Source: Planctomycetaceae bacterium (lineage in GTDB: Bacteria > Planctomycetota > Planctomycetia > Planctomycetales > Planctomycetaceae). Taken from it: a DNA stretch of 51,385 bases. The notes beneath the pieces are model-generated. The model was not told where the DNA came from. It did no database searches and worked only from the letters and a program-made list of their open reading frames with translations. Where the stretch lies: NCBI GenBank assembly GCA_021732845.1, contig JAKFUF010000084.1:1-51385 (forward strand), given 5' to 3'. The position numbers and the translations under genes are program-made. This document shows positions 1 through 8,206 of this stretch, in pieces (the first letter of the stretch is position 1; every line of letters begins with the position of its first letter).

Positions 1-113
1 CTCCGCCGGCTGATTGCTCGCACCGACGCTGGACAGGCTACATGCGTATCGAGCAACTCACATGGTGAACTCCTTTCAGTCCACAAGATCAACCAGGCTT
101 GGCCTGGCGCACC

Positions 114-223
114 GAATTTTCACGAATAAGACGAATGTCACGAATAACAACGAGCAGGATTCCATCACCCGCGAAGCCATGCCGGTGGATGATTCGTGAA
201 ATTCGTAAGATTCGTGACAATTC
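114..223. repeat. Imperfect inverted repeat (long hairpin)
   Basis: Two 33-nt arms at 114-146 and 191-223 are reverse complements at 27 of 33 positions, separated by 44 nt. Each arm is built from short repeats of the unit TCACGAAT/ATTCGTGA. The element lies outside any convincing gene. It resembles the small palindromic intergenic elements common in planctomycetes, but the family assignment is from memory. Confidence 0.7.
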
Positions 224-348
224 ATGGTTCAATTTATTTATGACCGTACGATTTCCGCACCGTTTTGCCAGGCCTGTCAACTTCACCAACAACTTCATTC
301 GTTGTCCCTGATGGCGTTTGCTGCTGGATAGGGAGGCAAATGTCACAG

Positions 349-560
349 TTATTTTTGCTGCGATCTGAAGTGGCCCAGCACCTCATCCTTGTTGATGGTG
401 ACGAGCCCCGCGACGAGTAGTTTTTCACGAACGGCGTCTCGCTGAGCATCATGCAGCGGCGATTTGCCGAAAAGAGTCCACACTTTCCCTGCATTGCCGC
501 AGGTGATACGAATGCGTTCTGCGGCATCCAAGTTCTTTGCCGTGATTTGCGCCCGACTTT
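349..560 (-). pseudogene. Possible 3' remnant of an unknown gene
   Basis: On the minus strand an open frame ends with TAA at 349-351. Its last roughly 60 codons give a balanced, protein-like sequence containing the segments AAERIRITCGN, VWTLFGKSPLHDAQRDA and TINKDEVLGHF. Upstream of about position 560 the same frame becomes antisense to the carbonic anhydrase gene and loses this character. The simplest reading is the C-terminal end of a gene whose 5' part was removed. I do not recognise the family, and a chance open frame remains possible. Confidence 0.3.
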
Positions 561-579
561 CCCACGATCGAGGTGTTTC

Positions 580-1278
580 ATGGAACCAACCGGCATGACA
601 CGGCGCGACCTCCTCGCGTGCGCCGGCGCGACAATCGCCCTCCCGTCCCTCGTGGCCGAAGCCGCCAAAGAGACTGCCCACCCAGAGGGTGCCGAAGAGG
701 CATTGGCGCGGCTCAAAGAGGGGAACCGGCGTTTCGCCCAGGGGAACACCGTTCACGCTCACCAAAGCGCCGACTGGCGCAAGCATTTGGTGGGCGGCCA
801 GAAGCCGTTCGCCACCATCCTCGGATGCAGTGATTCGCGCGTCCCGGTGGAACTGGTGTTCGACCAGGGCTTCGGCGACCTCTTCATCGCGCGGGTTGCG
901 GGGAACGTCATCACCACCGATGTCGTTGGCAGTCTGGAATATGCCGTCGCCCATTTGTCGACTTCACTGATCGTGGTCCTGGGCCACCAAGGCTGCGGCG
1001 CGGTCACCGCGGCGGTCCAGGCGCTCAATGGACCGACTCGCGAACTTCCCGGAATCAAGAAGCTGGTCGACCTGATCGAGCCGGGCATCCCCGAGGCTCA
1101 GCCCGGACACACCCACGAACAGCGGATCGACGCGGCGGTCGAGGCCAATGTCCGGTTCTCGCTGAAACAACTGGCACAACAACCCGATGTCAACGCCATC
1201 ATCGCGGCCAAGAAGGTGCAATTGGTGGGCGCGGTGTATGAGTTGAACACCGGCAACGTCCGGTTTCTGGACGATTGA
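580..1278 (+). CDS. Beta-class carbonic anhydrase with Tat-type leader
   Basis: Interconverts CO2 and bicarbonate with a zinc ion. From the ATG at 580 the protein is 232 aa. The beta-class zinc and catalytic residues are present: Cys83, Asp85 and Arg87 in GCSDSRVP, and His136 and Cys139 in GHQGCGA. The N-terminus carries a twin-arginine-like leader (TRRDLLACAGA followed by a hydrophobic stretch and an Ala-rich cleavage region, about residues 7-30), so export is likely. A GAGGTG sequence lies just upstream of 580; an in-frame ATG at 595 is the alternative start. The longer frame from 451 has no ribosome site or family-like sequence before 580. The gene stands alone, with repeats on both sides. 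Family call is firm; export is inferred. Confidence 0.92.
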   Translation: MEPTGMTRRDLLACAGATIALPSLVAEAAKETAHPEGAEEALARLKEGNRRFAQGNTVHAHQSADWRKHLVGGQKPFATILGCSDSRVPVELVFDQGFGDLFIARVAGNVITTDVVGSLEYAVAHLSTSLIVVLGHQGCGAVTAAVQALNGPTRELPGIKKLVDLIEPGIPEAQPGHTHEQRIDAAVEANVRFSLKQLAQQPDVNAIIAAKKVQLVGAVYELNTGNVRFLDD

Positions 1279-1598
1279 CGCACAGCGGGCCGTCGAAAAA
1301 GGCCGGGCTTCGAGTCACGGAGTGACTCGGCGACTTTGGTTACTCCGCGAGAGGCCGCGAGCGTGGTCCGGCGCGGCCTGGCACCCCCGTCGCGGCAGAA
1401 ACCGCCAACTTCAAAGCAAAGCTGACGCGTCGGGTGACAAGTGGTTCATCGGTGTTGGACCGATCGAGAAGCCGCCAGCCGGTCGAAATCATCCGTGCCC
1501 GTTGGCAACCCGGCGGCAGCCGGATATGTTCTTGGAATTGATCAAGAACCTTGCTTCGCGGAATTTGCCGCAGCCGCTGTGACCCCTGCGTTGACGGG
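1279..1598. other. Intergenic region with a dispersed repeat
   Basis: No coding sequence is supported. The region contains a 17-nt palindrome (1312-1328) followed by a GC-rich segment to about 1383 that recurs near 48441-48502. The remainder leads into the TPR gene and shows nothing else recognisable. Confidence 0.5.
1312..1383. repeat. Dispersed intergenic repeat, copy A
   Basis: Begins with the perfect palindrome GAGTCAC-GGA-GTGACTC (1312-1328) and continues with CGACTTTG, GCGAGAGGC and GGTCCGGCG blocks. The same blocks occur in the same order at 48441-48502, where an equivalent GAGTCAC-TCC-GTGACTC palindrome precedes them at 48414-48430. Two copies in noncoding DNA about 47 kb apart point to a dispersed repeat family. 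Confidence 0.65.
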
Positions 1599-3917
1599 AT
1601 GGAGCCGATGTCGCGAATCCGACATGTCGAACGGTCGAAAAGTGTTGATGTCCTGTTTCAGCAGGCGCAGCGGTGGTACCAGAAGCAGGACTACAAGCAG
1701 GCCCTCAAGGACGCCCGGATTCTGATCCGGCAGGATGCATCACCGGAGCATCGGCAGTTTCTTGAACAGGTTGTCGTCGCGCGAGCCACGGAGTTGGTGC
1801 GGGGGAATCTCAAGGATCAGGCACAGGCTGTTCTGGAGGAGATCTTAAGCGCGCCGGTCACCTTCCCCGCCGCCAAAGAGCAGTTGCCCGATTTGCTGCT
1901 GGCCGTGGGCTGGCTGGAACGGTTTCCTCAATTCAAGCCACAGAACGACCCGGAATCGCACGCCAAGTTTCTCGCACGCGGAGTCGACGCGGCGATTGTC
2001 CGCGGACAGCCCGCCCCGGCGGACCTGCTGGAGAGCGTTGAACTGGTCAAACAGGCGATCGCCCGGATTGAAGCGGGCGATGAGGAACCGTTGGCGGGAC
2101 TCAAGGAGATCCCGCGGAGTTCTCCGCTTGCTGACTGGCGGCTGTTTCTGCGCGGGTTTGTCTCCCATGCCAAGAACGAAACGGAGGAGGCCCAATCCGC
2201 GTGGGAGCGGCTCGATCCGCAGCGCGTCCCGGCGAGGATGGCCAGGGGGCTCATGGCCCAGCGGAAGCCGGAACTGCTGAAGGAGGCCGACTACCACACC
2301 CGCAGTTTCGTCGCCGGTTTGGAGAAGCTCGTGCAGGGCACTTCGACACTGCATGTCCTGCGGATGGCCCAGGCGGCGGTGGCGCGGAACGAGTGGACCG
2401 AAGCCCTGAACCTCGTCAGCCGCCAACGACTGATGCTGCGGGCCGCGGATCCTGAGATCCTGCAACGGATCACCACGATCGTCCTTTCAAAAGCCATCCA
2501 TGCCGGCGATCGTGACCTGCTGCGCGATCTGACGCGGTGCTCCGATCCATTGCCGATCGACCCGACATGGAACCGTGCCTGGTCGCTGATGTACGAACAA
2601 GACGAGCAACTGTCGTACATGGAGATCGAACGCTCCTGGCTGAATTACGTGCGGGATCTAGGGACAAACAGCGCGCTCACAGACGATGAGCGGAAAGTGG
2701 CGCAGGCCATGGTGCTGGAACACCTGGCTGAAGAAGGCTTGGACTGCTATGCCTATCAGGAAGACGAAGGACCGGATGAGTTTGAAGAGTTTGCGGACGA
2801 ATTCCGGGAATCTCAGGAACAGTTTCGCGCAAAGATCATCGGCTATTATCAGCAGAGCCTGAAACTGGCCGGACTCAAGTCCACGTACAAACTGCTGTCC
2901 GACCTTTACCGCGACGAAGACAACCAGCCGGCCGTCATTCGCACTCTTAAGGAAATGCTGCAGAAGCACCCCGATGACCAGGAAACGCTTGTGTGGCTGT
3001 CGGGGCAGTTGTCGTGTGCCGGACAGAGCGAGGAAGCGCTGGTTTACGCCCGCGATGCGTTTCGCCGCAAGCCGTTGGATCCTTTGGTCAAGGACAACCT
3101 GTGGAAGACCCTGCGCAACCGGGTGCGGGAGTGCATTCGCGCTCAGAATCTGCCGTTGGCCCGCACGATTCTGCAGGAGGCCGAGCAGTACCAGCCGGCG
3201 GACGCAGATCCATTCGCTGCACCCGCCCTCGACGGATTGCTCACCCTGCGGGAAGGGAGAGTGGCTGAGGCAGAAACGCTGTTCAAGCAGGCGGAGGTCG
3301 CCGGTGGCGGCACTCCCCCCGTGTGGCTCATGCTGATCGTCGATTCGGCCAGGCTGCATGCCCCGCCGGCCACCGCCAAACGGTTCGTGGTGGCCTGGCA
3401 GAAATCGTTTAAGCCGAAATTCAATCCCGCGGTCGCGCTCAAGACGGCGCAGATGTTCTTCAACTACCGCACCAATGGAATCGAAATCCCCGCCGAGACC
3501 AGCCGACGGGTCGAATTTTACGACTACCTCAGCCGCGGCCTGCGGGCCAAGTTCGACGAAAAAGACCTGCAGGCGCTGCTGGAAATGCTGCAGAACGACG
3601 ACCGTGCCGATCAGGATCTGAAACAGAAATTTTTGAACAAGGCGATCAAATCCCATCCCGAGAATCCGCTGATCGTGCTGATGTATGTCAACGCGGAGAT
3701 CGCCAAGGGACCGCGGAAAATGGCAAAGCCGCAGACCCTCATTCGAATGGTCGAAAAGGCCGGCAACAAGATTCATGCCGGCACCAATGTTGAGGACAAG
3801 GAGCACTTGCCGGCTCTTTCCGCCATGCTCGACACGCTGGAGAAGCTGACCATGATGTCGCGGTTCGGGTTTGATCTGAATGAAATGTATGAACGCTTCT
3901 CGGGAGGGTTCCGATGA
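1599..3917 (+). CDS. Large TPR-type protein of chaperone cluster
   Basis: About 772 aa, cytoplasmic (no signal peptide or membrane segment). The sequence is almost entirely helical with degenerate tetratricopeptide-like units, for example AQRWYQKQDYKQALKDARIL near the N-terminus and SCAGQSEEALVYARDAFRRKPLDP in the middle, plus an acidic Glu/Asp-rich patch around residues 395-420. TPR proteins usually act as scaffolds or co-chaperones. Its stop codon overlaps the start of the J-domain-like gene (ATGA at 3914-3917), so it is translationally coupled to a J protein, a GrpE-like protein and an Hsp70. A role in presenting substrates to that Hsp70 is an inference. ATG at 1608 is an equally plausible start. 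Confidence 0.8.
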   Translation: MEPMSRIRHVERSKSVDVLFQQAQRWYQKQDYKQALKDARILIRQDASPEHRQFLEQVVVARATELVRGNLKDQAQAVLEEILSAPVTFPAAKEQLPDLLLAVGWLERFPQFKPQNDPESHAKFLARGVDAAIVRGQPAPADLLESVELVKQAIARIEAGDEEPLAGLKEIPRSSPLADWRLFLRGFVSHAKNETEEAQSAWERLDPQRVPARMARGLMAQRKPELLKEADYHTRSFVAGLEKLVQGTSTLHVLRMAQAAVARNEWTEALNLVSRQRLMLRAADPEILQRITTIVLSKAIHAGDRDLLRDLTRCSDPLPIDPTWNRAWSLMYEQDEQLSYMEIERSWLNYVRDLGTNSALTDDERKVAQAMVLEHLAEEGLDCYAYQEDEGPDEFEEFADEFRESQEQFRAKIIGYYQQSLKLAGLKSTYKLLSDLYRDEDNQPAVIRTLKEMLQKHPDDQETLVWLSGQLSCAGQSEEALVYARDAFRRKPLDPLVKDNLWKTLRNRVRECIRAQNLPLARTILQEAEQYQPADADPFAAPALDGLLTLREGRVAEAETLFKQAEVAGGGTPPVWLMLIVDSARLHAPPATAKRFVVAWQKSFKPKFNPAVALKTAQMFFNYRTNGIEIPAETSRRVEFYDYLSRGLRAKFDEKDLQALLEMLQNDDRADQDLKQKFLNKAIKSHPENPLIVLMYVNAEIAKGPRKMAKPQTLIRMVEKAGNKIHAGTNVEDKEHLPALSAMLDTLEKLTMMSRFGFDLNEMYERFSGGFR

Positions 3918-4213
3918 CCAACCCTTACGCAGTGCTGGAACTTTCGCCAGGATGCAGCGAGGACCAGATCCGCAAGGCCTATTTGGAACAGGTGCGGAAA
4001 TACCCGCCCGACCGCGATCCGGAACGCTTTGCGAAAATTCGCGACGCCTATGACCAACTGCGGGATCCCGTCACGCGGATTCGAAGCCAGGTGTTCAGCC
4101 CGTCCAGCGTGGATTCCTTCGACGACCTGCTGCACGACATGCAGCAGAAGGGGTCGGGCACTTCTGCAAAACTGTCGATTGTGTCGGTTCTTAAACTTGC
4201 GGAGTCGTTGTGA
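3914..4213 (+). CDS. Short J-domain-like protein lacking HPD
   Basis: A 99-aa protein that is essentially one J domain. Helix I/II features are present (NPYAVLELSPGCSEDQIRKA), as is the helix III region (FAKIRDAYDQLRDP). In canonical J proteins a His-Pro-Asp motif between helices II and III stimulates Hsp70 ATPase; here the loop reads KYPPDRDPE (residues 29-37), so no histidine is present whichever way it is aligned. About 45 residues with no recognised domain follow. The gene overlaps both neighbours (ATGA upstream, GTGA downstream), consistent with a dedicated partner of the Hsp70 in the same cluster. Related J-like proteins with variant loops exist, so loss of function should not be assumed. 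Confidence 0.85.
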   Translation: MTNPYAVLELSPGCSEDQIRKAYLEQVRKYPPDRDPERFAKIRDAYDQLRDPVTRIRSQVFSPSSVDSFDDLLHDMQQKGSGTSAKLSIVSVLKLAESL

Positions 4214-5121
4214 CCTTGTCCGTGGAAGACGAACAACTGCTGCGCCGGCTGGGTGACTGGCTGCAGGAAACCCGGCAGGCGGCGGCAGCGGTGGCAACTG
4301 CCGATCAAGCCACGCGCGAGGCCGACCGCGTGGACCAGTCGGACTGGGGGACCGAGGGCGGAGATCCGGCCGAAACCGACGGAAGTCCTGCCTTGGCTAC
4401 CGCTCCGGCAATTCTCGAAGGCAGCGCCACGATTCCGCCGACCCCTGAAGCGGGCTTGTTTCAACTGGCGGAAGAGTTCACCGCCCTGCGTCAGGAACTG
4501 AAGCTGCAGACAAAAAGCGGCCGCAATCTGCAGGAGCAGACCGAGCAGGCGGTCAAGGCACTCAACCAGTCGCTGGAGACGATTCGCACCGCCGAGACGC
4601 AGGCCGTGGCTGCCGCCAAGGCCGCCTTCAAACCCCGCGAAGAGGCGCTGCTGGAGTCGTACATGAACCTGGACGACGCGCTGGAGCGAGGCCGGCAGGC
4701 CCTGGAGACGGCGCGCAGCAAGATTATGCGCGATGCGGCGCAGCCTTTGCTTGAACAGCTCGACGCCGACTACGCCAAATTGGGGTGGTGGTCGCGGCGG
4801 TTCTCGGCCGGCTACCATGCCGGTGCCAGAGCGGCCATCAACCGCCACGCAGCAGCCCACGGCGACCTGTTGAATTCCGTGCTGGAAGGATATCAGTTGA
4901 TTCAAAACCGGCTGCAAAAAGCGATGAAAGCCGAGAATCTGGAACGCATCCCCTGTGAGGGGCTCCCCGTCGACCTCAACAGCATGACCGTCGTCGAAGC
5001 CCTCCCAGAACCGGGGAAAACTCCCGGAACGGTGCTGAAAGAAGTTCGCCGTGGCTATCGCTGGCAGGGCCAGATTGTAAGATTTGCCGAAGTCGCGGTC
5101 GTCGCCAACCGTTCGCAGTAA
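4210..5121 (+). CDS. GrpE-like nucleotide exchange factor
   Basis: A 303-aa protein starting at GTG 4210, overlapping the stop of the J-like gene. The C-terminal part (about 245-300) matches the GrpE beta-domain: a PVDLNSMTVVEA segment followed by GTVLKEVRRGYRWQG and QIVRFAEVAVV, equivalent to the family signature ending in RPAxVxV. A helical section (about 85-240) includes ESYMNLDDALERGRQALE, like the GrpE dimer helix. The first 80 residues are an Ala/Glu/Pro-rich tail absent from standard GrpE, which is near 200 aa. GrpE proteins release ADP from Hsp70. Its position next to a J-like gene and hsp70 supports a dedicated exchange factor. The 3' end, including the stop, is duplicated in tandem (5113-5164). 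Confidence 0.85.
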   Translation: MTLSVEDEQLLRRLGDWLQETRQAAAAVATADQATREADRVDQSDWGTEGGDPAETDGSPALATAPAILEGSATIPPTPEAGLFQLAEEFTALRQELKLQTKSGRNLQEQTEQAVKALNQSLETIRTAETQAVAAAKAAFKPREEALLESYMNLDDALERGRQALETARSKIMRDAAQPLLEQLDADYAKLGWWSRRFSAGYHAGARAAINRHAAAHGDLLNSVLEGYQLIQNRLQKAMKAENLERIPCEGLPVDLNSMTVVEALPEPGKTPGTVLKEVRRGYRWQGQIVRFAEVAVVANRSQ

Positions 5122-5164
5122 GATCTCACACCCACTGGTCGCAGTAAGATCTCAAACCGACTGG
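5113..5164 (+). repeat. 26-bp tandem duplication of the grpE-like 3' end
   Basis: Two adjacent 26-nt units, 5113-5138 and 5139-5164, agree at 24 of 26 positions. The first contains the stop codon of the GrpE-like gene (TAA at 5119-5121). A third AGATCTC-type block follows near 5180. It looks like a local slippage duplication in the 93-nt gap before hsp70. Confidence 0.8.
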
Positions 5165-5214
5165 CAACGAAGCCGGTCAGATCTCTCAAAACTCACTCCT
5201 GTTCAGCATTCATT

Positions 5215-7005
5215 ATGGACATCATTCTCGGCATCGACCTGGGCACCACCAACAGCGTGGCTTCCGTTGTCATCAACGGCGAAATCCAGTTGATCAAGAA
5301 GAACGGTGAGGCGATCCTGCCGTCGGTGGTGGGGTTGGACGAGGCGGGAAACCTGCTGGTAGGCCGCGCGGCGCGCAATCAGGCGGTGCTGGCTCCCGAA
5401 CGCACCATCAAGTCGATCAAGCGCAAGATGGGCGTGGCTGCGACGGTTTCCCTGGGCGACCAGGAGTACACGCCGCAGGAAATCTCGGCGATGATCCTGC
5501 GGAGGCTGAAGGAGCATGCGGAAGAGCAGCTCGGTCAGCCGGTGTCCAAAGCCGTGATCACCGTTCCCGCCTTCTTCAACGAGATCCAGCGCGAAGCCAC
5601 ACGTGAGGCGGGCGAGCTGGCCGGGCTGGAAGTTGTCCGAATCATCAACGAACCTACCGCCGCCTCGCTGACGTATGAAGCCAAGGCCGAACACCTCGAG
5701 CGGTTGCTGGTGTACGATCTCGGCGGCGGCACGTTCGACGTCTCCGTCGTGCAGATGGAGCAGGGCATCGTCGAAGTGCTGGCGAGCCACGGCGACACCA
5801 AGCTGGGCGGCGACGACTTCGACGACCTGTTGCTGGATCACGTCGCCGATGCGTTCCAGAAGAAGCATGACATCGACCTGCGGCTGTCGCTGATCGCCAA
5901 ATCCCGGCTGCTGCGGTCCTGCGAAGACGCCAAGATCGCCCTGTCGACGGAGCCGTTCGCCACCATCGAACTGGAGTTCATCGCGGAGAAGGACGGCCAT
6001 CCGCTGCACCTCGTTCGTGAAATTGAGCGGGCTGAGTATGAGGAATTGATCGAAGCCCTGATCTCGAAGACTCTGGTCTGTGTGGATGAGTCGCTGTCGG
6101 ACGCCAAACTGCAGGCCCCGCAGATCGACAAGGTGATTCTGGTGGGCGGCTCCAGCCGCACGCCGCTGGTGCAACGCCTGCTGGAAGAGCGGCTGCAACA
6201 GCCGCTCCATACCGAGGTCGACCCCGACCTCAGTGTTGCCATGGGTGCCGCTGTCCAGGGAGCGTTGATCGCCGGCGTCGATGTCGGCCCGATCCTGGTG
6301 GACATCACCCCGCACACCTTGGGGATTCAGGCGCTGGGATACCACGACGGCCTGTACAACGAATTCATGTTCGCCCCGATCATCTCCCGCCTCTCGGCCC
6401 TCCCCGCCAACAAATCCGAGATGTTCAGCACGGCTTCCGATGGTCAGAAGGCGGTGATCATTGCCGTCTACCAGGGAGAGAATTCGGACATTCGGCGCAA
6501 CGAAAAAGTGGGCGAATTCAAGCTCGAAGGTCTGGCCGACGTGGAGGCTGGGAATGAGATTCTGGTTCGGTTCCATCTCAACCAGGATGGGATCCTGAAG
6601 GTCACCGTCATGGAACGGGCGACGGGCCTGGAAAAGCAGTTGACGATCGACAACGCGATGGAGAAGTTCCGTCAGAAGAACCGCGATGCCGCCCGCTCGC
6701 GGATTGATGCTGCCTTCAATGTGGAACCCGCAAGCGCTCAAATCTCCACAAAACCGATCTTGGTCAAGCCGACCAAACTGGCCAAGGGGATCGTTCCGGC
6801 AGAACTGCAGCGCGATGTCGACGAGGCCTACGAACTGCTGCTGACGGCCCAGAAGCTCATTCCGGAAGCCACGCCGGAAGACGCCGCCGAACTGCTGTCG
6901 CTGACGGGACGCCTGGAGAAGGTGTTGGCGGTGCCCACCGCCGAGACGCTGAAGACCGCCACCGCAGAACTGGAAGACCTGGTGTTCTACCTGCAGGATG
7001 CGTGA
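5215..7005 (+). CDS. Hsp70-family chaperone (HscC-like, short lid)
   Basis: ATP-dependent chaperone, 596 aa. The nucleotide-binding domain is complete: phosphate 1 motif DLGTTNS (8-14), VITVPAFFN (114-122), INEPTAAS (144-151), phosphate 2 motif DLGGGTFD (168-175) and adenosine motif GGSSRTP (311-317). The linker and start of the substrate domain read VDITPHTLGI (about 362-371) rather than the DnaK-type linker. The lid is shortened: DnaK is about 640 aa, and this protein ends in YLQDA without the DnaK acidic tail. Size and sequence recall HscC-type Hsp70s. It follows the TPR, J-like and GrpE-like genes by 93 nt and is probably the motor of that cluster. Housekeeping DnaK should be elsewhere. 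Confidence 0.93.
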   Translation: MDIILGIDLGTTNSVASVVINGEIQLIKKNGEAILPSVVGLDEAGNLLVGRAARNQAVLAPERTIKSIKRKMGVAATVSLGDQEYTPQEISAMILRRLKEHAEEQLGQPVSKAVITVPAFFNEIQREATREAGELAGLEVVRIINEPTAASLTYEAKAEHLERLLVYDLGGGTFDVSVVQMEQGIVEVLASHGDTKLGGDDFDDLLLDHVADAFQKKHDIDLRLSLIAKSRLLRSCEDAKIALSTEPFATIELEFIAEKDGHPLHLVREIERAEYEELIEALISKTLVCVDESLSDAKLQAPQIDKVILVGGSSRTPLVQRLLEERLQQPLHTEVDPDLSVAMGAAVQGALIAGVDVGPILVDITPHTLGIQALGYHDGLYNEFMFAPIISRLSALPANKSEMFSTASDGQKAVIIAVYQGENSDIRRNEKVGEFKLEGLADVEAGNEILVRFHLNQDGILKVTVMERATGLEKQLTIDNAMEKFRQKNRDAARSRIDAAFNVEPASAQISTKPILVKPTKLAKGIVPAELQRDVDEAYELLLTAQKLIPEATPEDAAELLSLTGRLEKVLAVPTAETLKTATAELEDLVFYLQDA

Positions 7006-7064
7006 ACAAGCATCGAGCCATTCCGCGGGTCGCTGCGTTCAGAATCGAATGTTCCCGCTTAACT

Positions 7065-7095
7065 CGAAACTCCAGCCTCTCCGGCCGGAGTTTCG
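7065..7095 (+). terminator. Candidate bidirectional terminator hairpin
   Basis: A perfect 9-bp stem, CGAAACTCC (7065-7073) with GGAGTTTCG (7087-7095), and a 13-nt loop lie between the convergent hsp70 and FGE-like genes. There is no long T-run, so termination is inferred from position and stem strength only. Confidence 0.4.
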
Positions 7096-7140
7096 TCATT
7101 TCTCGGGCGGTAGTCATTGGCCGGGTTCACGAGCAATGAC

Positions 7141-8046
7141 TCATGGAGCTTGGCGGGCCGGGCTGCAGCAGAGGCGGAAGCCCACATCGCTGATCCCGCG
7201 CCCTAAGCCCCGTTTTGCTGACCGGAACTCCCAGTCGGTCCAACTGCCACCGCGATGTACGTGGTCGTAGATCCCCACATATTCGGGATCCGTGCCCCCT
7301 GGCAGTTGCCTGTTGAACACATCGGCACACCATTCCCGCACATTCCCGTACATATCGTGCAAGCCCCAAGGATTGGGGGCCTTTAAGCCGACGGGATGCG
7401 CGAATGGAACTTGGGACACGAGCCACGACTTCGAGTCGTCCCAATAGAAGCTGCTGTTATTCTCGGTCCACGCGTATTCGCCCAACTTCGAAGCGTCGTC
7501 CCCAAACGAGTAAACGGTCGGCGTTCCCGCCCGGCAGGCATACTCCCATTCCGCCTCCGTTGGCAGACGGTAAACCCACCCCACTGGCAGGCGACCGGCT
7601 GCCAGTTCTCGCGCGGTCAATCTTCGGCAAAATTCCTCCGCGCTGTCGTCTTTCCCGCTGTGGTCGACAACAGTTGCCGGGTGGTTCTCCCCTTCACTGA
7701 TCGACTCGCTTCCCTTCCACGGGGTCGTTCCCATCACACTCTGCCACTGGCACTGCGTGACCTCCGTCTCGCCCAGCCAGAACCCACGGGTCAATGTGAC
7801 ACTTACCTGATCCTCGTCATCCTGGGCGTAGTCATTCCCTTCCGGGCTGCCCATCATAAACGTGCCCGGCGGACACCACCGAAATGGGATTCGCAGGCCA
7901 TTGCCGTTCCACCTTTCGCCAGCGGAGGTGCCCGCAGTCAACTGCGGGCTCCGCTGGAAAGTCCACCACATGCCGAGCAGCACAAAGGCAGCCAGGCTAC
8001 CGCCAAGGGCCAACCACCGCGGAGCTAGCGAGTTGCGACCTGACAT
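7141..8046 (-). CDS. SUMF1/FGE-family protein, membrane anchored
   Basis: A 301-aa protein of the formylglycine-generating-enzyme-like (SUMF1) fold. Family landmarks are present: PGTFMMGSPEG, GETEVTQCQWQSVMG, YRLPTEAEWEYACRAG, NPWGLHDMYGNVREWC, HRGGSW and GFRLCC. A single membrane segment (WLALGGSLAAFVLLGMWW, about residues 11-28) would place the domain outside the cytoplasm. The start is fixed at 8046 by a strong GGAGGAGGG ribosome site; the frame stays open to 8112. Planctomycetes carry many such proteins and most are not proven sulfatase activators; with no sulfatase nearby, no substrate can be named. Confidence 0.88.
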   Translation of the reverse strand: MSGRNSLAPRWLALGGSLAAFVLLGMWWTFQRSPQLTAGTSAGERWNGNGLRIPFRWCPPGTFMMGSPEGNDYAQDDEDQVSVTLTRGFWLGETEVTQCQWQSVMGTTPWKGSESISEGENHPATVVDHSGKDDSAEEFCRRLTARELAAGRLPVGWVYRLPTEAEWEYACRAGTPTVYSFGDDASKLGEYAWTENNSSFYWDDSKSWLVSQVPFAHPVGLKAPNPWGLHDMYGNVREWCADVFNRQLPGGTDPEYVGIYDHVHRGGSWTDWEFRSAKRGLGRGISDVGFRLCCSPARQAP

Positions 8047-8138
8047 GTGCCCTCCTCCATTCGCAAGCCTTGCCTCAGGTTCATGGAAGTCCTCAGCCCC
8101 AATCTTGACCAAAAGGAGTTTTGTCCTCGATATCAGGC

Positions 8139-8166
8139 TTGCAACCGAGACGCGGAATTCTATGAT
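8139..8166 (+). promoter_or_regulatory. Candidate sigma-70-type promoter for marR-secA
   Basis: TTGCAA (8139-8144) and TATGAT (8161-8166) are separated by 16 nt, 41 nt upstream of the MarR-type start. Matches to the consensus hexamers are 4/6 and 5/6. It lies in the divergent spacer between the FGE-like gene and the regulator. Confidence 0.35.
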
Positions 8167-8206
8167 GAAAGAATGTAATAGTTAGTGTGCGAATCAGGGT
8201 GGCAAA

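Larger units (their letters stand above)
1..579. other. Left-edge region without an intact gene
   Basis: No complete gene is convincing here. The stretch holds an imperfect inverted repeat (114-223) and, on the minus strand, an open frame ending at 349 whose last roughly 60 codons read like real protein; both are described separately. The rest shows no recognisable feature. Confidence 0.5.

Noticed and set aside
2658-3806. 382-aa minus-strand open frame
   Set aside because: Antisense to the TPR gene and without family features.
5203-6741. 512-aa minus-strand open frame
   Set aside because: Antisense to the Hsp70 gene; its codons mirror the GC-rich third positions and it has no family motif.
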